Positions 35,553 to 43,692 of a stretch of 64,000 nt of DNA are shown in pieces. Position 1 is the stretch's first letter; each line of letters opens with the position of its first letter. The translations under genes were made by a program, and so were the position numbers. The notes below the pieces were generated by a model. That model saw only the letters and a list, made by a program, of their open reading frames with translations, ran no database searches and was not told the DNA's origin. The stretch is from an uncultured Winogradskyella sp. Lineage in GTDB: Bacteria; Bacteroidota; Bacteroidia; Flavobacteriales; Flavobacteriaceae. The DNA lies in assembly GCF_947501905.1 (NCBI RefSeq), contig NZ_CANMXL010000003.1, forward strand, positions 558,001-622,000. The letters run 5' to 3'.

Positions 35553-35871
35553 AAATGGTTTTTTCTATTTGCTTTTTAGTGTCTTTATTAATAGCTATAA
35601 TTTTTATTTCTCCAGATATATTGGTATCACTATAAATTGAGATATCCCATTTGTTATATTGAGCAGAGTACGGCAGACTCATCTTGTCGTTTAAGTATTG
35701 GTATTCTAGCTCATAGATGTAGTTATGGACTTGATGCTTTTTGCTTCTTATAAGGTTAGAAAACGTATTATTTAATACTAGACTAGCCATTACAAAAACA
35801 ATAACAATTAACACTGTAGCTACCAGTGTTTCCATTAGCGTGGCTGCTTTTATTTTTTTTAATATAGCCAT
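35542..35871 (-). CDS. Small pseudopilin-like protein
   Basis: This 109-residue protein has a prepilin-like N-terminus (KKIKAATLMETLVATVLIVI) in which A-T-L-M-E places Glu at the conserved +5 position of mature pilins. The body is short with a possible disulfide-free beta sheet. It overlaps both neighbours (13 and 11 bp). I call it pseudopilin-like rather than pilin because the size is minimal. Confidence 0.75.
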   Translation of the reverse strand: MAILKKIKAATLMETLVATVLIVIVFVMASLVLNNTFSNLIRSKKHQVHNYIYELEYQYLNDKMSLPYSAQYNKWDISIYSDTNISGEIKIIAINKDTKKQIEKTIYDY

Positions 35872-37094
35872 TTGGCAATCCCTTTTTTTGAGTTTTGAAA
35901 TGCTAAACCTACATATTCATCTTCAAGTTTATCTCTATTGATTTCTGCATTGCGTAAATGATTTTGGTAGTAAGAACCATTAGCTCTAGTTACAAAACCA
36001 TCGGTGTAGGTAGTGCCAAACACTTTACCCATGAGCTCTATGGTTTGCTCAGAATAGATTTCACCTTTAATTTCTACACTTTTGTTAATGATAAGTTGAG
36101 GATTGTAATTTTTAGAGTCTTTTCTTCCTAAAAGGAGAATACTTCCTTTGAGTCTAGTATTAGAACCAACATCAATAAAGTTATCTTTAGTAAATGGGCT
36201 TCTATAATCCTTGATTAAAACCAAAGCAGATGGATATTCAAGATTACAATGCTTTCCTACAGTGATATATTCTGAAGCAAATGCCTGAAATATGCCTTTA
36301 GTATTATCTTCGATTTCTATAATGGGAGCAATAAGTATCACATCTTTTAAGTTTGACGATACATCAATAACAATTTTAGAATCGGATTGAATAACAATAT
36401 TGCCTTTAAGAGTAATATTTTCAAGATAAATGGGATTAGGATTTATATAAACCTGAGTTGTCGTTTCAAAAGAGTTTAGATAAGTACTTCCAGGCTTTAT
36501 AATTATAGATTCAAAATTGTTTTTGTCATAATAACTTTGAATATTCTGCAAGTAATTTCTAAGCTTAAATTGTAGTTTAGGAAATTGCTTTATAGGAGCT
36601 ATATTACCATCTACAAATCTAGGTTTGTTATAGGATTGACCTGCAATGTTACCTGATTTTACACCTTGTTTTGGTAAATAAGCATCGCCTTTTATTTTAG
36701 TATCTCCAACCAGTACCAAAGCTTTATTATGGTCTTTGATAAATAAAGCGTTTTCTTCAATAGGTTGAGAACTCCCAAGAAGTGCTGTCTTTTTATAGGT
36801 GTATGTTTTCTGTTTAGAAATGACGCCTAGTTTTTGGAAAACACCCCAAGGCTCTAATATATATATAAGAGCATTGTTATTTGTATAAATAGAAACACTA
36901 TCCTGTTTTGTTGGATTATTCACAAGGTCTAAAATCCCTTTATCTATATTTTGAATAGTTTCTGTAAGAGTATAAGACCTCGTTTTAAACTGTCGCTGGG
37001 TATGTACCAAAAGAATAAAACATCCCAATAATAATGCAATGATTACAGTGATATAAGTAACGAGTTGTAATGATCCTGCATTAAGCTTTTTCAT
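35859..37094 (-). CDS. PilX/GspK-like membrane-anchored beta-helix protein
   Basis: The 411-residue protein starts with one hydrophobic helix (residues about 8-28) and continues with a repetitive beta-rich region (about 130-380) with right-handed beta-helix character: short repeats of hydrophobic and Gly/Asn residues such as ENITLKGNIVIQSDS and LKGSILLLG. This resembles the polymer-forming/bactofilin-like or PilX-type domains of pilus loci, but I do not recognise a family. It is 2 bp from the preceding gene and overlaps the next by 13 bp. Function is inferred from context only. Confidence 0.55.
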   Translation of the reverse strand: MKKLNAGSLQLVTYITVIIALLLGCFILLVHTQRQFKTRSYTLTETIQNIDKGILDLVNNPTKQDSVSIYTNNNALIYILEPWGVFQKLGVISKQKTYTYKKTALLGSSQPIEENALFIKDHNKALVLVGDTKIKGDAYLPKQGVKSGNIAGQSYNKPRFVDGNIAPIKQFPKLQFKLRNYLQNIQSYYDKNNFESIIIKPGSTYLNSFETTTQVYINPNPIYLENITLKGNIVIQSDSKIVIDVSSNLKDVILIAPIIEIEDNTKGIFQAFASEYITVGKHCNLEYPSALVLIKDYRSPFTKDNFIDVGSNTRLKGSILLLGRKDSKNYNPQLIINKSVEIKGEIYSEQTIELMGKVFGTTYTDGFVTRANGSYYQNHLRNAEINRDKLEDEYVGLAFQNSKKGIAKWLY

Positions 37095-37096
37095 AA

Positions 37097-37552
37097 CTAT
37101 TGTTTTAGCTTAAACGTCCTATTCTGATTCTTATACCTAAGGGTAACATGTTTTTTATTCCCCCTAATAAGTTTTATACTATCTAGTTGCTGACCCGTTT
37201 TAAAAAGTGTTTGCTTACTAGCAACAGAAATAATAAAGACCTTGTCTTTTCCATTAGCAATAACACCTAAATATTCAATAGGTTTCCAAAGCACTTTTTT
37301 TTGCCTTTTTGCAACAAAATTGCTTTGTGCTTTAGGTTTGTATACTGTTCCTAAAAAAGGATCTCTTTCTAAAGGTTGAATAGAAAAAGTGTCTTTTACA
37401 TACTCTAATTTATAATCTGTATTTAATGCAAGGTTAGGAGCATTAATTTCTGGCATATCCTCAGAATATGCAGATATTACCTTATAAGCTATAGTCCCCC
37501 AAACGCTAATAACAACAACTAATAGTATATATGTTTTTTTCTTATTCTTCAA
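37097..37552 (-). CDS. PilP/GspC-like inner-membrane protein
   Basis: The 151-residue product has one N-terminal membrane helix (about 7-25), the phrase QPLERDPFLGTVYK near residue 58 which resembles the PilP/GspC alignment segment (R/KDPF), and a C-terminal beta domain (LGVIANGKDKVFIIS, GQQLDSIKLI) as in the GspC homology region. In type II/IV systems such proteins connect the inner-membrane platform with the outer-membrane secretin. No secretin is encoded in this window. Overlap with the upstream lipoprotein gene is 11 bp. Confidence 0.6.
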   Translation of the reverse strand: MKNKKKTYILLVVVISVWGTIAYKVISAYSEDMPEINAPNLALNTDYKLEYVKDTFSIQPLERDPFLGTVYKPKAQSNFVAKRQKKVLWKPIEYLGVIANGKDKVFIISVASKQTLFKTGQQLDSIKLIRGNKKHVTLRYKNQNRTFKLKQ

Positions 37553-37901
37553 CAGTAAAGGCTTGTATTTGGTATTGAGTTTGGTATGCTGAGTTTAATC
37601 CTTTAACACGCCACTCGTAATTGCCCTGATTAAGTAATTTGCCAAAACTAGTGGTGCTTATTAGCGTGTCTTCAACAATTTGAGAAGCATTTGCAAAACT
37701 TGGAGTTGCAATTTGTAACTGGTAGGTCTCAGCAAATTCTAGAGATTGCCATGAAAAGTTAATAGTTGATGGGTTAAGAACACTATTGTTTGTTGGTGCA
37801 AGTATAGTGACTTGCTCTTGAGAAATATCCCCAACTTCTATGATTTCCTCACATGCAGATAGTAATACAAAAAGAAAAAGTAAACTGAGATAGTTTTTCA
37901 T
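37542..37901 (-). CDS. Small lipoprotein with fibronectin/Ig-like domain, first gene of pilus-like operon
   Basis: The 119-residue protein has a lipobox (VLLSAC, Cys at residue 17) and one beta-sandwich segment: NNSVLNPSTINFSWQSLEFAE and YEWRVKGLNSAYQ, typical for fibronectin-like domains. It probably sits in the outer membrane or periplasm. It is the promoter-proximal gene of the six-gene operon. The 255-bp upstream region contains many inverted repeats. Confidence 0.75.
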   Translation of the reverse strand: MKNYLSLLFLFVLLSACEEIIEVGDISQEQVTILAPTNNSVLNPSTINFSWQSLEFAETYQLQIATPSFANASQIVEDTLISTTSFGKLLNQGNYEWRVKGLNSAYQTQYQIQAFTVEE

Positions 37902-37948
37902 ACATCTATATTTTTAGATACTAAATGTATAAGAAAGTGCTTTTGTAA

Positions 37949-38094
37949 CCTTAAGGATTTCCCTTAATACTTTTAAGGGTTTTCCTCACTGATATGAGTT
38001 TTACTCATCCAATTTAATAGAACCCCAATTAAATTGAAGCCTTTACTCATTATCAGATGTTTCTGAGTAATAACTTACCTATTTTTAAGTTATT
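37949..38094. promoter_or_regulatory. Intergenic region with a series of inverted repeats (operator candidates)
   Basis: Between the divergent pilus-like operon and the regulator gene lie at least five inverted repeats: CCTTAAGG (37949-37956), CCCTTAA-N5-TTAAGGG (37961-37979), ATGAGT-TTT-ACTCAT (37994-38008), AATTTAAT-N9-ATTAAATT (38011-38035), and AATAACTTA-N8-TAAGTTATT (38069-38094). ACTCA/TGAGT arms also occur at 38045-38068. No TAnnTTTG box was found, so the promoters may depend on the bound protein. Confidence 0.5.
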
Positions 38095-38156
38095 AAATAC
38101 ATAAGAAGCAACCTTTTCTTACAAATTGCATCTTATAAAAGATTGACCATCAAGAA

Positions 38157-38816
38157 ATGAAAATTATTAATGTCCTTATTGTAGAAAATGAAAACCTACT
38201 TGTAGATGTATTAGCAAACGCATTTACAAGTCTTAGCAATAAGATCAGAAGTTTTAACTTAAAAACTGTAAGAAGCTATAGTGGAGCTGTAAAACAAATA
38301 GAGGCTAATACGGCTATAGATATTACGCTACTTAATATTAATATTCCGCCATGTAATAGTGACGTGTTAGTACTTGCAGATGATGTAAACGCTATGCTAC
38401 ACAAAACAAACCCCAAAGCAAAAACCATACTATTCTCTTCGTACAGGAATACGATGCACATGCAGTCCGTACTAAAAACAATAAACCCTGAATGCTTACT
38501 AATTAAAAGTGATATAGATTACAAAGAGCTTACAAAAGCTATAGAAACTGTACTTGTAGAACCGCCTTATTATAGTAAAAGCGTGTTGCGATGTATTAGA
38601 AAGCGATTGGCACATAATATTGTTATAGATAAAATAGATAAATCCATATTACACTATCTGTCTATTGGCATAAAAATGAAAGAAATACCACGACTTGTTT
38701 GCCTATCTAATAGTTCTGTAGAATATAGAAAACGAAAGCTTAAAGACATTTTTTGTTCAGATAAAGCAACAGATAGAGATTTGCTAGACGAAGCTAGAGA
38801 TAAAGGTTTTATTTAA
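38157..38816 (+). CDS. Response-regulator-like protein with degenerate receiver and HTH domain
   Basis: The 219-residue product resembles a NarL/LuxR-type regulator: an N-terminal receiver-like domain (about 1-130) and a C-terminal helix-turn-helix (LSIGIKMKEIPRLVCLSNSSVEYRKRKLK near residues 168-196). The acidic pair reads VLIVENENL and the phosphoacceptor region reads DITLLNINIP, so the Asp is replaced by Asn. The receiver is therefore unlikely to be phosphorylated and may sense something by binding. It faces the pilus-like operon, the likely target. Confidence 0.8.
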   Translation: MKIINVLIVENENLLVDVLANAFTSLSNKIRSFNLKTVRSYSGAVKQIEANTAIDITLLNINIPPCNSDVLVLADDVNAMLHKTNPKAKTILFSSYRNTMHMQSVLKTINPECLLIKSDIDYKELTKAIETVLVEPPYYSKSVLRCIRKRLAHNIVIDKIDKSILHYLSIGIKMKEIPRLVCLSNSSVEYRKRKLKDIFCSDKATDRDLLDEARDKGFI

Positions 38817-38861
38817 AAAAGGTTTGTTATTAAAAGTCTTTTTGTCAAAGCTTATAATTTT

Positions 38862-39012
38862 TCAATTAATCAGCTTTTCTTTAAGAGAATCATTCTCTTT
38901 TTTCAATCCAAATATTGTAGCCTCATTAGTTTCTTTTGAATGGTTAGGAGCTTTTTTTACAACTAGTAAAAATGAATATACCAATTAGAGATATTATAAG
39001 TAGTTTCTTCAT
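38862..39012 (-). pseudogene. Small lipoprotein gene interrupted by a frameshift in an A7 run
   Basis: The minus-strand frame starts MKKLLIISLIGIFIF-TSC-KK, a complete lipoprotein signal, and then hits a stop after six more codons. Removing one A from the A7 run at 38952-38958 restores a 49-residue product ending in a coiled, charged stretch (FGLKKENDSLKEKLIN). This is either a recent pseudogene, slippage-controlled expression, or a sequencing error. The remaining bases up to 39144 hold no feature I can name. Confidence 0.5.
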
Positions 39013-39144
39013 GTAGCTAAATTAAATAAAAGAATTGGTGCTAATTATGATATTTTCCGTGTAAGACCCTGTAAAATAAATTATTAACTTTTGATTTTGT
39101 TAAAAATGAAGTATTTTTACTACAAATAATATAAACTCACCAAA

Positions 39145-39432
39145 ATGTCAAAGAATAAGAATGTTATTGATGTAGATAATTTGAAAATTTTAACTAAACC
39201 CCAATATATAGTTGCTCTATTGGGTGGAGTTATTAGTGTAACAGCTATCATAGTAACACAAATTGTAACATTCCAAGATATGAAAACCGATATCACAAGT
39301 AATAAAGAAATGCTAAACGGTATTAAGAATGAAGTATCAGAGCAAAGATTTGAATTTTTAAAAGAATTCGAGAAGTTACATTCAACTAATGCGAACATAG
39401 AAGGTAAACTTGATGTTTTGATAAGAAAATAA
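39145..39432 (+). CDS. Hypothetical single-pass membrane protein
   Basis: I do not recognise this 95-residue protein. It has one transmembrane helix (about residues 21-45, YIVALLGGVISVTAIIV) and a C-terminal coiled-coil-like helix (MKTDITSNKEMLNGIKNEVSEQ, cited only as pattern). It lies one base upstream of the next gene on the same strand, so the two are co-transcribed, and may form a complex. No homology or function can be proposed. Confidence 0.6.
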   Translation: MSKNKNVIDVDNLKILTKPQYIVALLGGVISVTAIIVTQIVTFQDMKTDITSNKEMLNGIKNEVSEQRFEFLKEFEKLHSTNANIEGKLDVLIRK

Positions 39433-39433
39433 T

Positions 39434-40177
39434 ATGAAGATAAAATACTTTTTCATAGCCATACTTCTAATATTTTTTGCTTCAACAATTCTTTTCTACA
39501 AGAAACAAAAACAATTTTTGCGAGAACAAAATGATGAAATCTTAGTTCTTCAGGAAAAAATAAAAGAGAATAATCTGAAATTTGATAACTTAAAATTGTT
39601 GGTAACTAAAACCCAAGAGTTCGACTCAATCTTGTCAATAGCAATTCAAAATAAAAAAGATAGTGTTAATAAAAATAATGAGACAGTTGAAGCTGTTTAC
39701 ATCAGTAAATACAATGAATTAAAAAGAACACAAAAAGAAATGGAAAAATCCATTTCTGAAAATCAAGAAAATAGTGACTCGACTAAGGAGAAAGAAAAAG
39801 TGGAATTAGAACCTGATACTATTATATCAAAGATCAAAAAACCTTCAGTAAATTTTGAAACAAAAAAAATAAAAAGAATATATCCTTATCAAGGTAATAA
39901 TCTTGTAAGTGAAAATGATGTATTTATTAAAGTTGATTATAATCCAAATAACGATGAGTTAGTTAATTCTATGACTGACAAACCAAAAAGAATTAAAATC
40001 AATGGTAAATTCATGAAGCTTATTTCTTTAATTGAAAAATTTGATGATGAGAATAGAGCATTTTACACGTTACTTATTAAGCTAGATCAGAATGATATAA
40101 AAGCTGGTTTAAACGAAATTATCGTCATAGACAATATTAGCAGAGAGCATAAAAGAAAGTTTAGAGTTATAGAATAG
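39434..40177 (+). CDS. Hypothetical membrane-anchored coiled-coil protein
   Basis: This unknown 247-residue protein has an N-terminal membrane helix (about 3-22), a charged coiled-coil (about 25-120, rich in Lys/Glu) and a C-terminal beta-rich domain (about 150-247). It is paired with the single-pass protein just upstream. The C-terminal domain ends with a plausible carbohydrate- or peptide-binding-like beta pattern but no family is recognised. A terminator shared with the convergent DUF4430 gene follows. Confidence 0.6.
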   Translation: MKIKYFFIAILLIFFASTILFYKKQKQFLREQNDEILVLQEKIKENNLKFDNLKLLVTKTQEFDSILSIAIQNKKDSVNKNNETVEAVYISKYNELKRTQKEMEKSISENQENSDSTKEKEKVELEPDTIISKIKKPSVNFETKKIKRIYPYQGNNLVSENDVFIKVDYNPNNDELVNSMTDKPKRIKINGKFMKLISLIEKFDDENRAFYTLLIKLDQNDIKAGLNEIIVIDNISREHKRKFRVIE

Positions 40178-40193
40178 AAATATATTATACAAA

Positions 40194-40218
40194 AAACGCC
40201 CGTTAATTACGAGCGTTT
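40194..40218. terminator. Bidirectional terminator (AAACGCCCG family)
   Basis: AAACGCCCG and CGAGCGTTT arms with a 7-base loop, between two convergent genes. Near copies of this hairpin lie at 42426, 43612 and 43693. Confidence 0.75.
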
Positions 40219-40231
40219 CTATTCTAGACTT

Positions 40232-40612
40232 CTATTGTTTATTTAAAGGATGGTCAGGTTGATTTGCTTGCTTCATGCCAGAACTAAAGTGTTTATAATC
40301 CCATACGACACTGTCATTATCAGAGAGCTTGTAAGCGGCAAAACCTACATTAGCCATTTTTCCATTTACTAGAAAAACCCAATAATACCCATTTCCATTT
40401 TGATTGTTTTCAACACCGTCAATGCTTGTTAAATAAGCACTATCGCCATTGCCTTCAAAAGTGAATTTTACAGGTGGATTACAAGAACTTGCATCGTTCA
40501 TTAAATTAAAGACACTAGTTTGATTTGGTGTAATTGGAATATAATCACATGCTTGCCATGGCGGATTATGGAACTGACTACTCCAATCAATAAATAAGTT
40601 TGCTGAATTCAT
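40232..40612 (-). CDS. DUF4430-like (transcobalamin C-terminal-like) protein
   Basis: The 126-residue protein has no signal peptide. The segment YYWVFLVNGKMANVGFAAYKLSDNDSVVWDY near residues 75-105 (cited as pattern) is the DUF4430 fold: a conserved W, NGK and a final D-x-V-W-x-Y. DUF4430 domains are found in surface proteins that bind cobalamin-like ligands or occur with peptidase inhibitors; here a role with the upstream amidohydrolase is likely because it follows by 33 bp on the same strand. Confidence 0.75.
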   Translation of the reverse strand: MNSANLFIDWSSQFHNPPWQACDYIPITPNQTSVFNLMNDASSCNPPVKFTFEGNGDSAYLTSIDGVENNQNGNGYYWVFLVNGKMANVGFAAYKLSDNDSVVWDYKHFSSGMKQANQPDHPLNKQ

Positions 40613-40645
40613 TGTTTAAGTTTTAAGGTTAATATTAATTTATAC

Positions 40646-42259
40646 TTATGTTGTTTGTTTTGAAAGCCATGTATGTAGTGATGAGATATAAGCTTGATAA
40701 GGCTTATCGTCTGATACTAAAAATTTAGACCTAACAACGGGAGGAGTACAACCAGCTAAAAGTGTATCTAAAGCTAGAACAACTTTCCCTAATTGAATGT
40801 TTGGATAATCGCCATTGGCATTAAAATTAATAGCTTTATTAGCGGCATAAGGACCGTCAGAAGCTGGGAGGTTTTGAAAATCTAAAGAAAGTCCAGGTGG
40901 TGTAAAATTTGTTGTATCTGCTAATACCAGCATACCTCCAGTATAAACACCTGATGTTTGGCTATCGTCAGACTCAAAAAGGATATCCAATGCGTTAGCA
41001 TAAGAAGAGACTGGATTCTTTGCGTTTAGTATAAACAGGTCTGCCCAACCTCCTTGAACAATCTTTCCACACACATTATCCTTTCCTATACATTTTGCAG
41101 CATTAGAGGTCATCATCCCATAAAGCATTTGCTTAGCTTGAGTATCTGAATAACCTTGAATACTTGTTAAAAACTCATATGCATACTTAGATTCATCCCA
41201 GACATGCTTGGAACCCGACGGTGACCAATCCGAAGTAAGTACAATTGGGACACCTTTATTTACTAAAGTTTTGATATCTAAAGTATCTCCATATAGCATA
41301 GTATTAGATACAGGAGACCATAATACAGTAATACCATAGTTTTGAATAAAACTGATATCTGAGGCATCGGTTGGGTCAATACCACAGGCATGAATCATAT
41401 TAAATCTTGTATTCTTAAAAGCAGCTGGAGTGTAGCTGCTAGTTACTAAATTTTTAAAAGCTAAAAACTCCTGTCTTGTGTAGGCATCTTTTGTGCCTTT
41501 GTTTAAATAGCCATAGCGACCTTCCGATAAATGCACTAAGGCACTCTGTATATCATTATTAGCAATATAACCTTGCCAGTCAGTAAGACTGGATTGAACT
41601 AGAGGGGGAACCCAAGTAGAAGTGTCATGTCCAGGTGACCCAGGGATTCCGCCAGTTGGAGGTGTTGGTCTATAGAACATTACCGCCGAATCAATAAACT
41701 TAGGAGACGTCTGCATATCATCTGTATCTCCTGTATTTCTAATTAAGATATGGTGATTAGTAACTTTTTTAGTAGAATAATCAATTGATGTATTTTCTTG
41801 TATAATGGTTGTACCACCACAAACTGATTGAATTTCAGATAAGGCTGTAAGTAGTGTATAACCATCAGGGCTTCCAGGATAGGTTACTGTAGGGAGTTTC
41901 TTTTCTATTTGCCCATGTACATTTCTAATATTGGTTTGATAACTAGAATTAGCTTGCCACTCAAATCGGTTATCATATCCCCATATATTCCCGAGAGATG
42001 GATACCATAATGGAAAGAAATCCCAATCTAAATGATTGTGTAGATTGATTAGTCCAGGAAATATTATCTGAGAAGGCGATAAATTATAGACAGGTGCTGA
42101 AGGGTAATTTTTACTACTTGTTCCTGGAGTAAGTTCGAGGATAGTTCCATTTTTTCCATTTCCAGTTTCTAGTGTTAAACTCATCATTTGATAAGTACCG
42201 ATACTATCGGTGACAACATTACCAACTAAGGTAATGGGCCATGATTTGTAAGTGCTCAT
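40646..42259 (-). CDS. Amidohydrolase family protein
   Basis: The 537-residue protein is a cyclic-amidohydrolase-like enzyme. The metal-binding motif reads LINLHNHLDWD near residue 73 (HxH), HLSEGRYG near 245, HACGIDP near 290 and LTSDWSPSG near 343 with the catalytic Asp. No signal peptide is present. The substrate is unknown. It is preceded by a 126-bp leader that is also found in front of the lipase gene, and a DUF4430-like gene follows in the same unit. Confidence 0.85.
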   Translation of the reverse strand: MSTYKSWPITLVGNVVTDSIGTYQMMSLTLETGNGKNGTILELTPGTSSKNYPSAPVYNLSPSQIIFPGLINLHNHLDWDFFPLWYPSLGNIWGYDNRFEWQANSSYQTNIRNVHGQIEKKLPTVTYPGSPDGYTLLTALSEIQSVCGGTTIIQENTSIDYSTKKVTNHHILIRNTGDTDDMQTSPKFIDSAVMFYRPTPPTGGIPGSPGHDTSTWVPPLVQSSLTDWQGYIANNDIQSALVHLSEGRYGYLNKGTKDAYTRQEFLAFKNLVTSSYTPAAFKNTRFNMIHACGIDPTDASDISFIQNYGITVLWSPVSNTMLYGDTLDIKTLVNKGVPIVLTSDWSPSGSKHVWDESKYAYEFLTSIQGYSDTQAKQMLYGMMTSNAAKCIGKDNVCGKIVQGGWADLFILNAKNPVSSYANALDILFESDDSQTSGVYTGGMLVLADTTNFTPPGLSLDFQNLPASDGPYAANKAINFNANGDYPNIQLGKVVLALDTLLAGCTPPVVRSKFLVSDDKPYQAYISSLHTWLSKQTT

Positions 42260-42282
42260 TATTTACGTTTTTACATTAATAG

Positions 42283-42408
42283 ATATATCAATAGTCTTGA
42301 GTAAGGCTCAAGAAATGATTTTAATTAAAAACGGGGGATAAAAATTATGTGGAGGACTATAAATGTACGAAAATTATTTCAATTAACTGAATTTCAAATG
42401 ATTAAAAT
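42283..42408. repeat. 126-bp leader repeat, copy 1
   Basis: This segment is about 93 % identical by eye (nine to ten mismatches, no gaps) to 43471-43596. It lies directly upstream of the amidohydrolase gene start, and contains CTTGAG-N5-CTCAAG, a 6-5-6 inverted repeat, close to the start codon. It is the promoter and leader region of the gene. Confidence 0.85.
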
Positions 42409-42425
42409 AGGTTTTGAAAAAACAA

Positions 42426-42450
42426 AACGCTCGTATTAATTACGAGCGTT
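42426..42450 (-). terminator. Terminator downstream of the lipase gene
   Basis: AACGCTCGTA and TACGAGCGTT form a perfect 10-bp stem with a 5-base loop, 23 bp after the lipase stop on the minus strand. Confidence 0.8.
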
Positions 42451-42472
42451 AGCACATTAAGGGTAATTGTTT

Positions 42473-43420
42473 TTATGCATTGATATATACTGGAGGCCAT
42501 ACCTTTGGAGCACCATTTGTCATAGGTGCATTTAAAAGGTGTAAATATGAAAAACAAGAATGTTGTATTTCAACTTGTTTAAAGAACACTTGGGTTCTAT
42601 TGAAAAAATGAACTTCACCTCTTACTTTTACTATAAACGCATTAGGTAATGGATAGGCTCTTATCACTTGAACATATTCTGGTAAGGTTGACTCTAATCC
42701 ATTGATTATAGCCTTAAACTCATCCGGACATGCTACATAAGGAGGTTCTGAACCGTATAAGTGTTTTATTTTATCTATATCAGCAAAGCCCATTGGAACA
42801 ATATCATTGGGGTTAAATACTCTTAAACCACCAAATAGAAATGCTGTTTGATACACGGTTGCAAAAGCTTTATTACCTGCCGTTTCTGCGGCAAATGTTA
42901 TGGGATATACTTTAATATGATTAAATGTTTGTGCCAACCATAAGGCTACAACTGAAGCTAGACAACCTCCTTGACTATGCCCAGTAACATAAACAGTTGT
43001 ATTAGAAGCAAAATGACTAATAAATTGATACAGATTTTGTCCTGTTTTTGAATCTACCATGTTGTTAATATGAGTCCATGCATCTGACATTCCATCAGAT
43101 ATCATGTTTTCTCCCATATTCCAAGGTAATGGCGCCAGATAGAACGAATCTGCATCAATAAACATGGATTCAACAGATTTAACAGTGCCTCTGATGGCCA
43201 CTACATACTCATTGGTTAAACCATTTTTAACCACATAAACTCTATTGCTCCCATTATCAACAGGACCCCAAGCTAAACTCCAATTAGCTTGAGTTGCCAA
43301 TGATTTATTAGCCAATTCTGAGATTAATTCAGTATTTGAGTCATAGGCTAAAGCTGCTAGCGTTATACAAATTTGAGGGATGTTATAAGCACCTCCTTCT
43401 AATTCTTTTGGTAAATCCAT
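42473..43420 (-). CDS. Class 3 lipase-like hydrolase
   Basis: The 315-residue protein has the alpha/beta-hydrolase nucleophile elbow VTGHSQGGCLAS near residue 147-158, the pattern VVAIRGTVKSVE near 72, NPNDIVPMGF near 206 for the catalytic Asp and RGEVHFFN near 275 as candidate His. This is the fungal/class 3 lipase fold. There is no signal peptide, so it may act inside the cell or be released by another route. The leader is a copy of the one before the amidohydrolase gene. Confidence 0.85.
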   Translation of the reverse strand: MDLPKELEGGAYNIPQICITLAALAYDSNTELISELANKSLATQANWSLAWGPVDNGSNRVYVVKNGLTNEYVVAIRGTVKSVESMFIDADSFYLAPLPWNMGENMISDGMSDAWTHINNMVDSKTGQNLYQFISHFASNTTVYVTGHSQGGCLASVVALWLAQTFNHIKVYPITFAAETAGNKAFATVYQTAFLFGGLRVFNPNDIVPMGFADIDKIKHLYGSEPPYVACPDEFKAIINGLESTLPEYVQVIRAYPLPNAFIVKVRGEVHFFNRTQVFFKQVEIQHSCFSYLHLLNAPMTNGAPKVWPPVYINA

Positions 43421-43470
43421 GGTAGTAGTATTAATCTTTAAAACTGTATACAGACAGTCATAGGTTTATA

Positions 43471-43596
43471 AATATATTAATAGTCTTGAGTAAGACTCAA
43501 GAAATGATTTTAATTAAAAACGGGGGATAAAAATGCTGTGGAGGAGTATAAATGTACGAAAATCATTTCAATTAACTGAGCTTCAAATAATTAAAA
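43471..43596. repeat. 126-bp leader repeat, copy 2
   Basis: This is the second copy of the leader repeat, 50 bp upstream of the lipase start. It keeps CTTGAG-N5-CTCAAG at 43484-43500 and the rest of the ungapped alignment, so both genes should be controlled together. Other than this copy and two hairpins, the 326 bp between lipase and the lipoprotein gene contain nothing. Confidence 0.85.
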
Positions 43597-43611
43597 CAAA
43601 ATTCATAAAAA

Positions 43612-43637
43612 TAAAGCGCTTGTATATACAGGCGCTT
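43612..43637. terminator. Hairpin of the AAAGCGCTTGTA type upstream of leader copy 2
   Basis: AAAGCGCTTGT and ACAGGCGCTTT pair with one G-T position around a short loop. A T tract follows. It may insulate the lipase promoter from upstream transcription. Confidence 0.6.
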
Positions 43638-43692
43638 TTATGAAGTTTAGAGAAAAAGTCCTTTTTCTGGCATCTAGTTATTGTACAAATAA

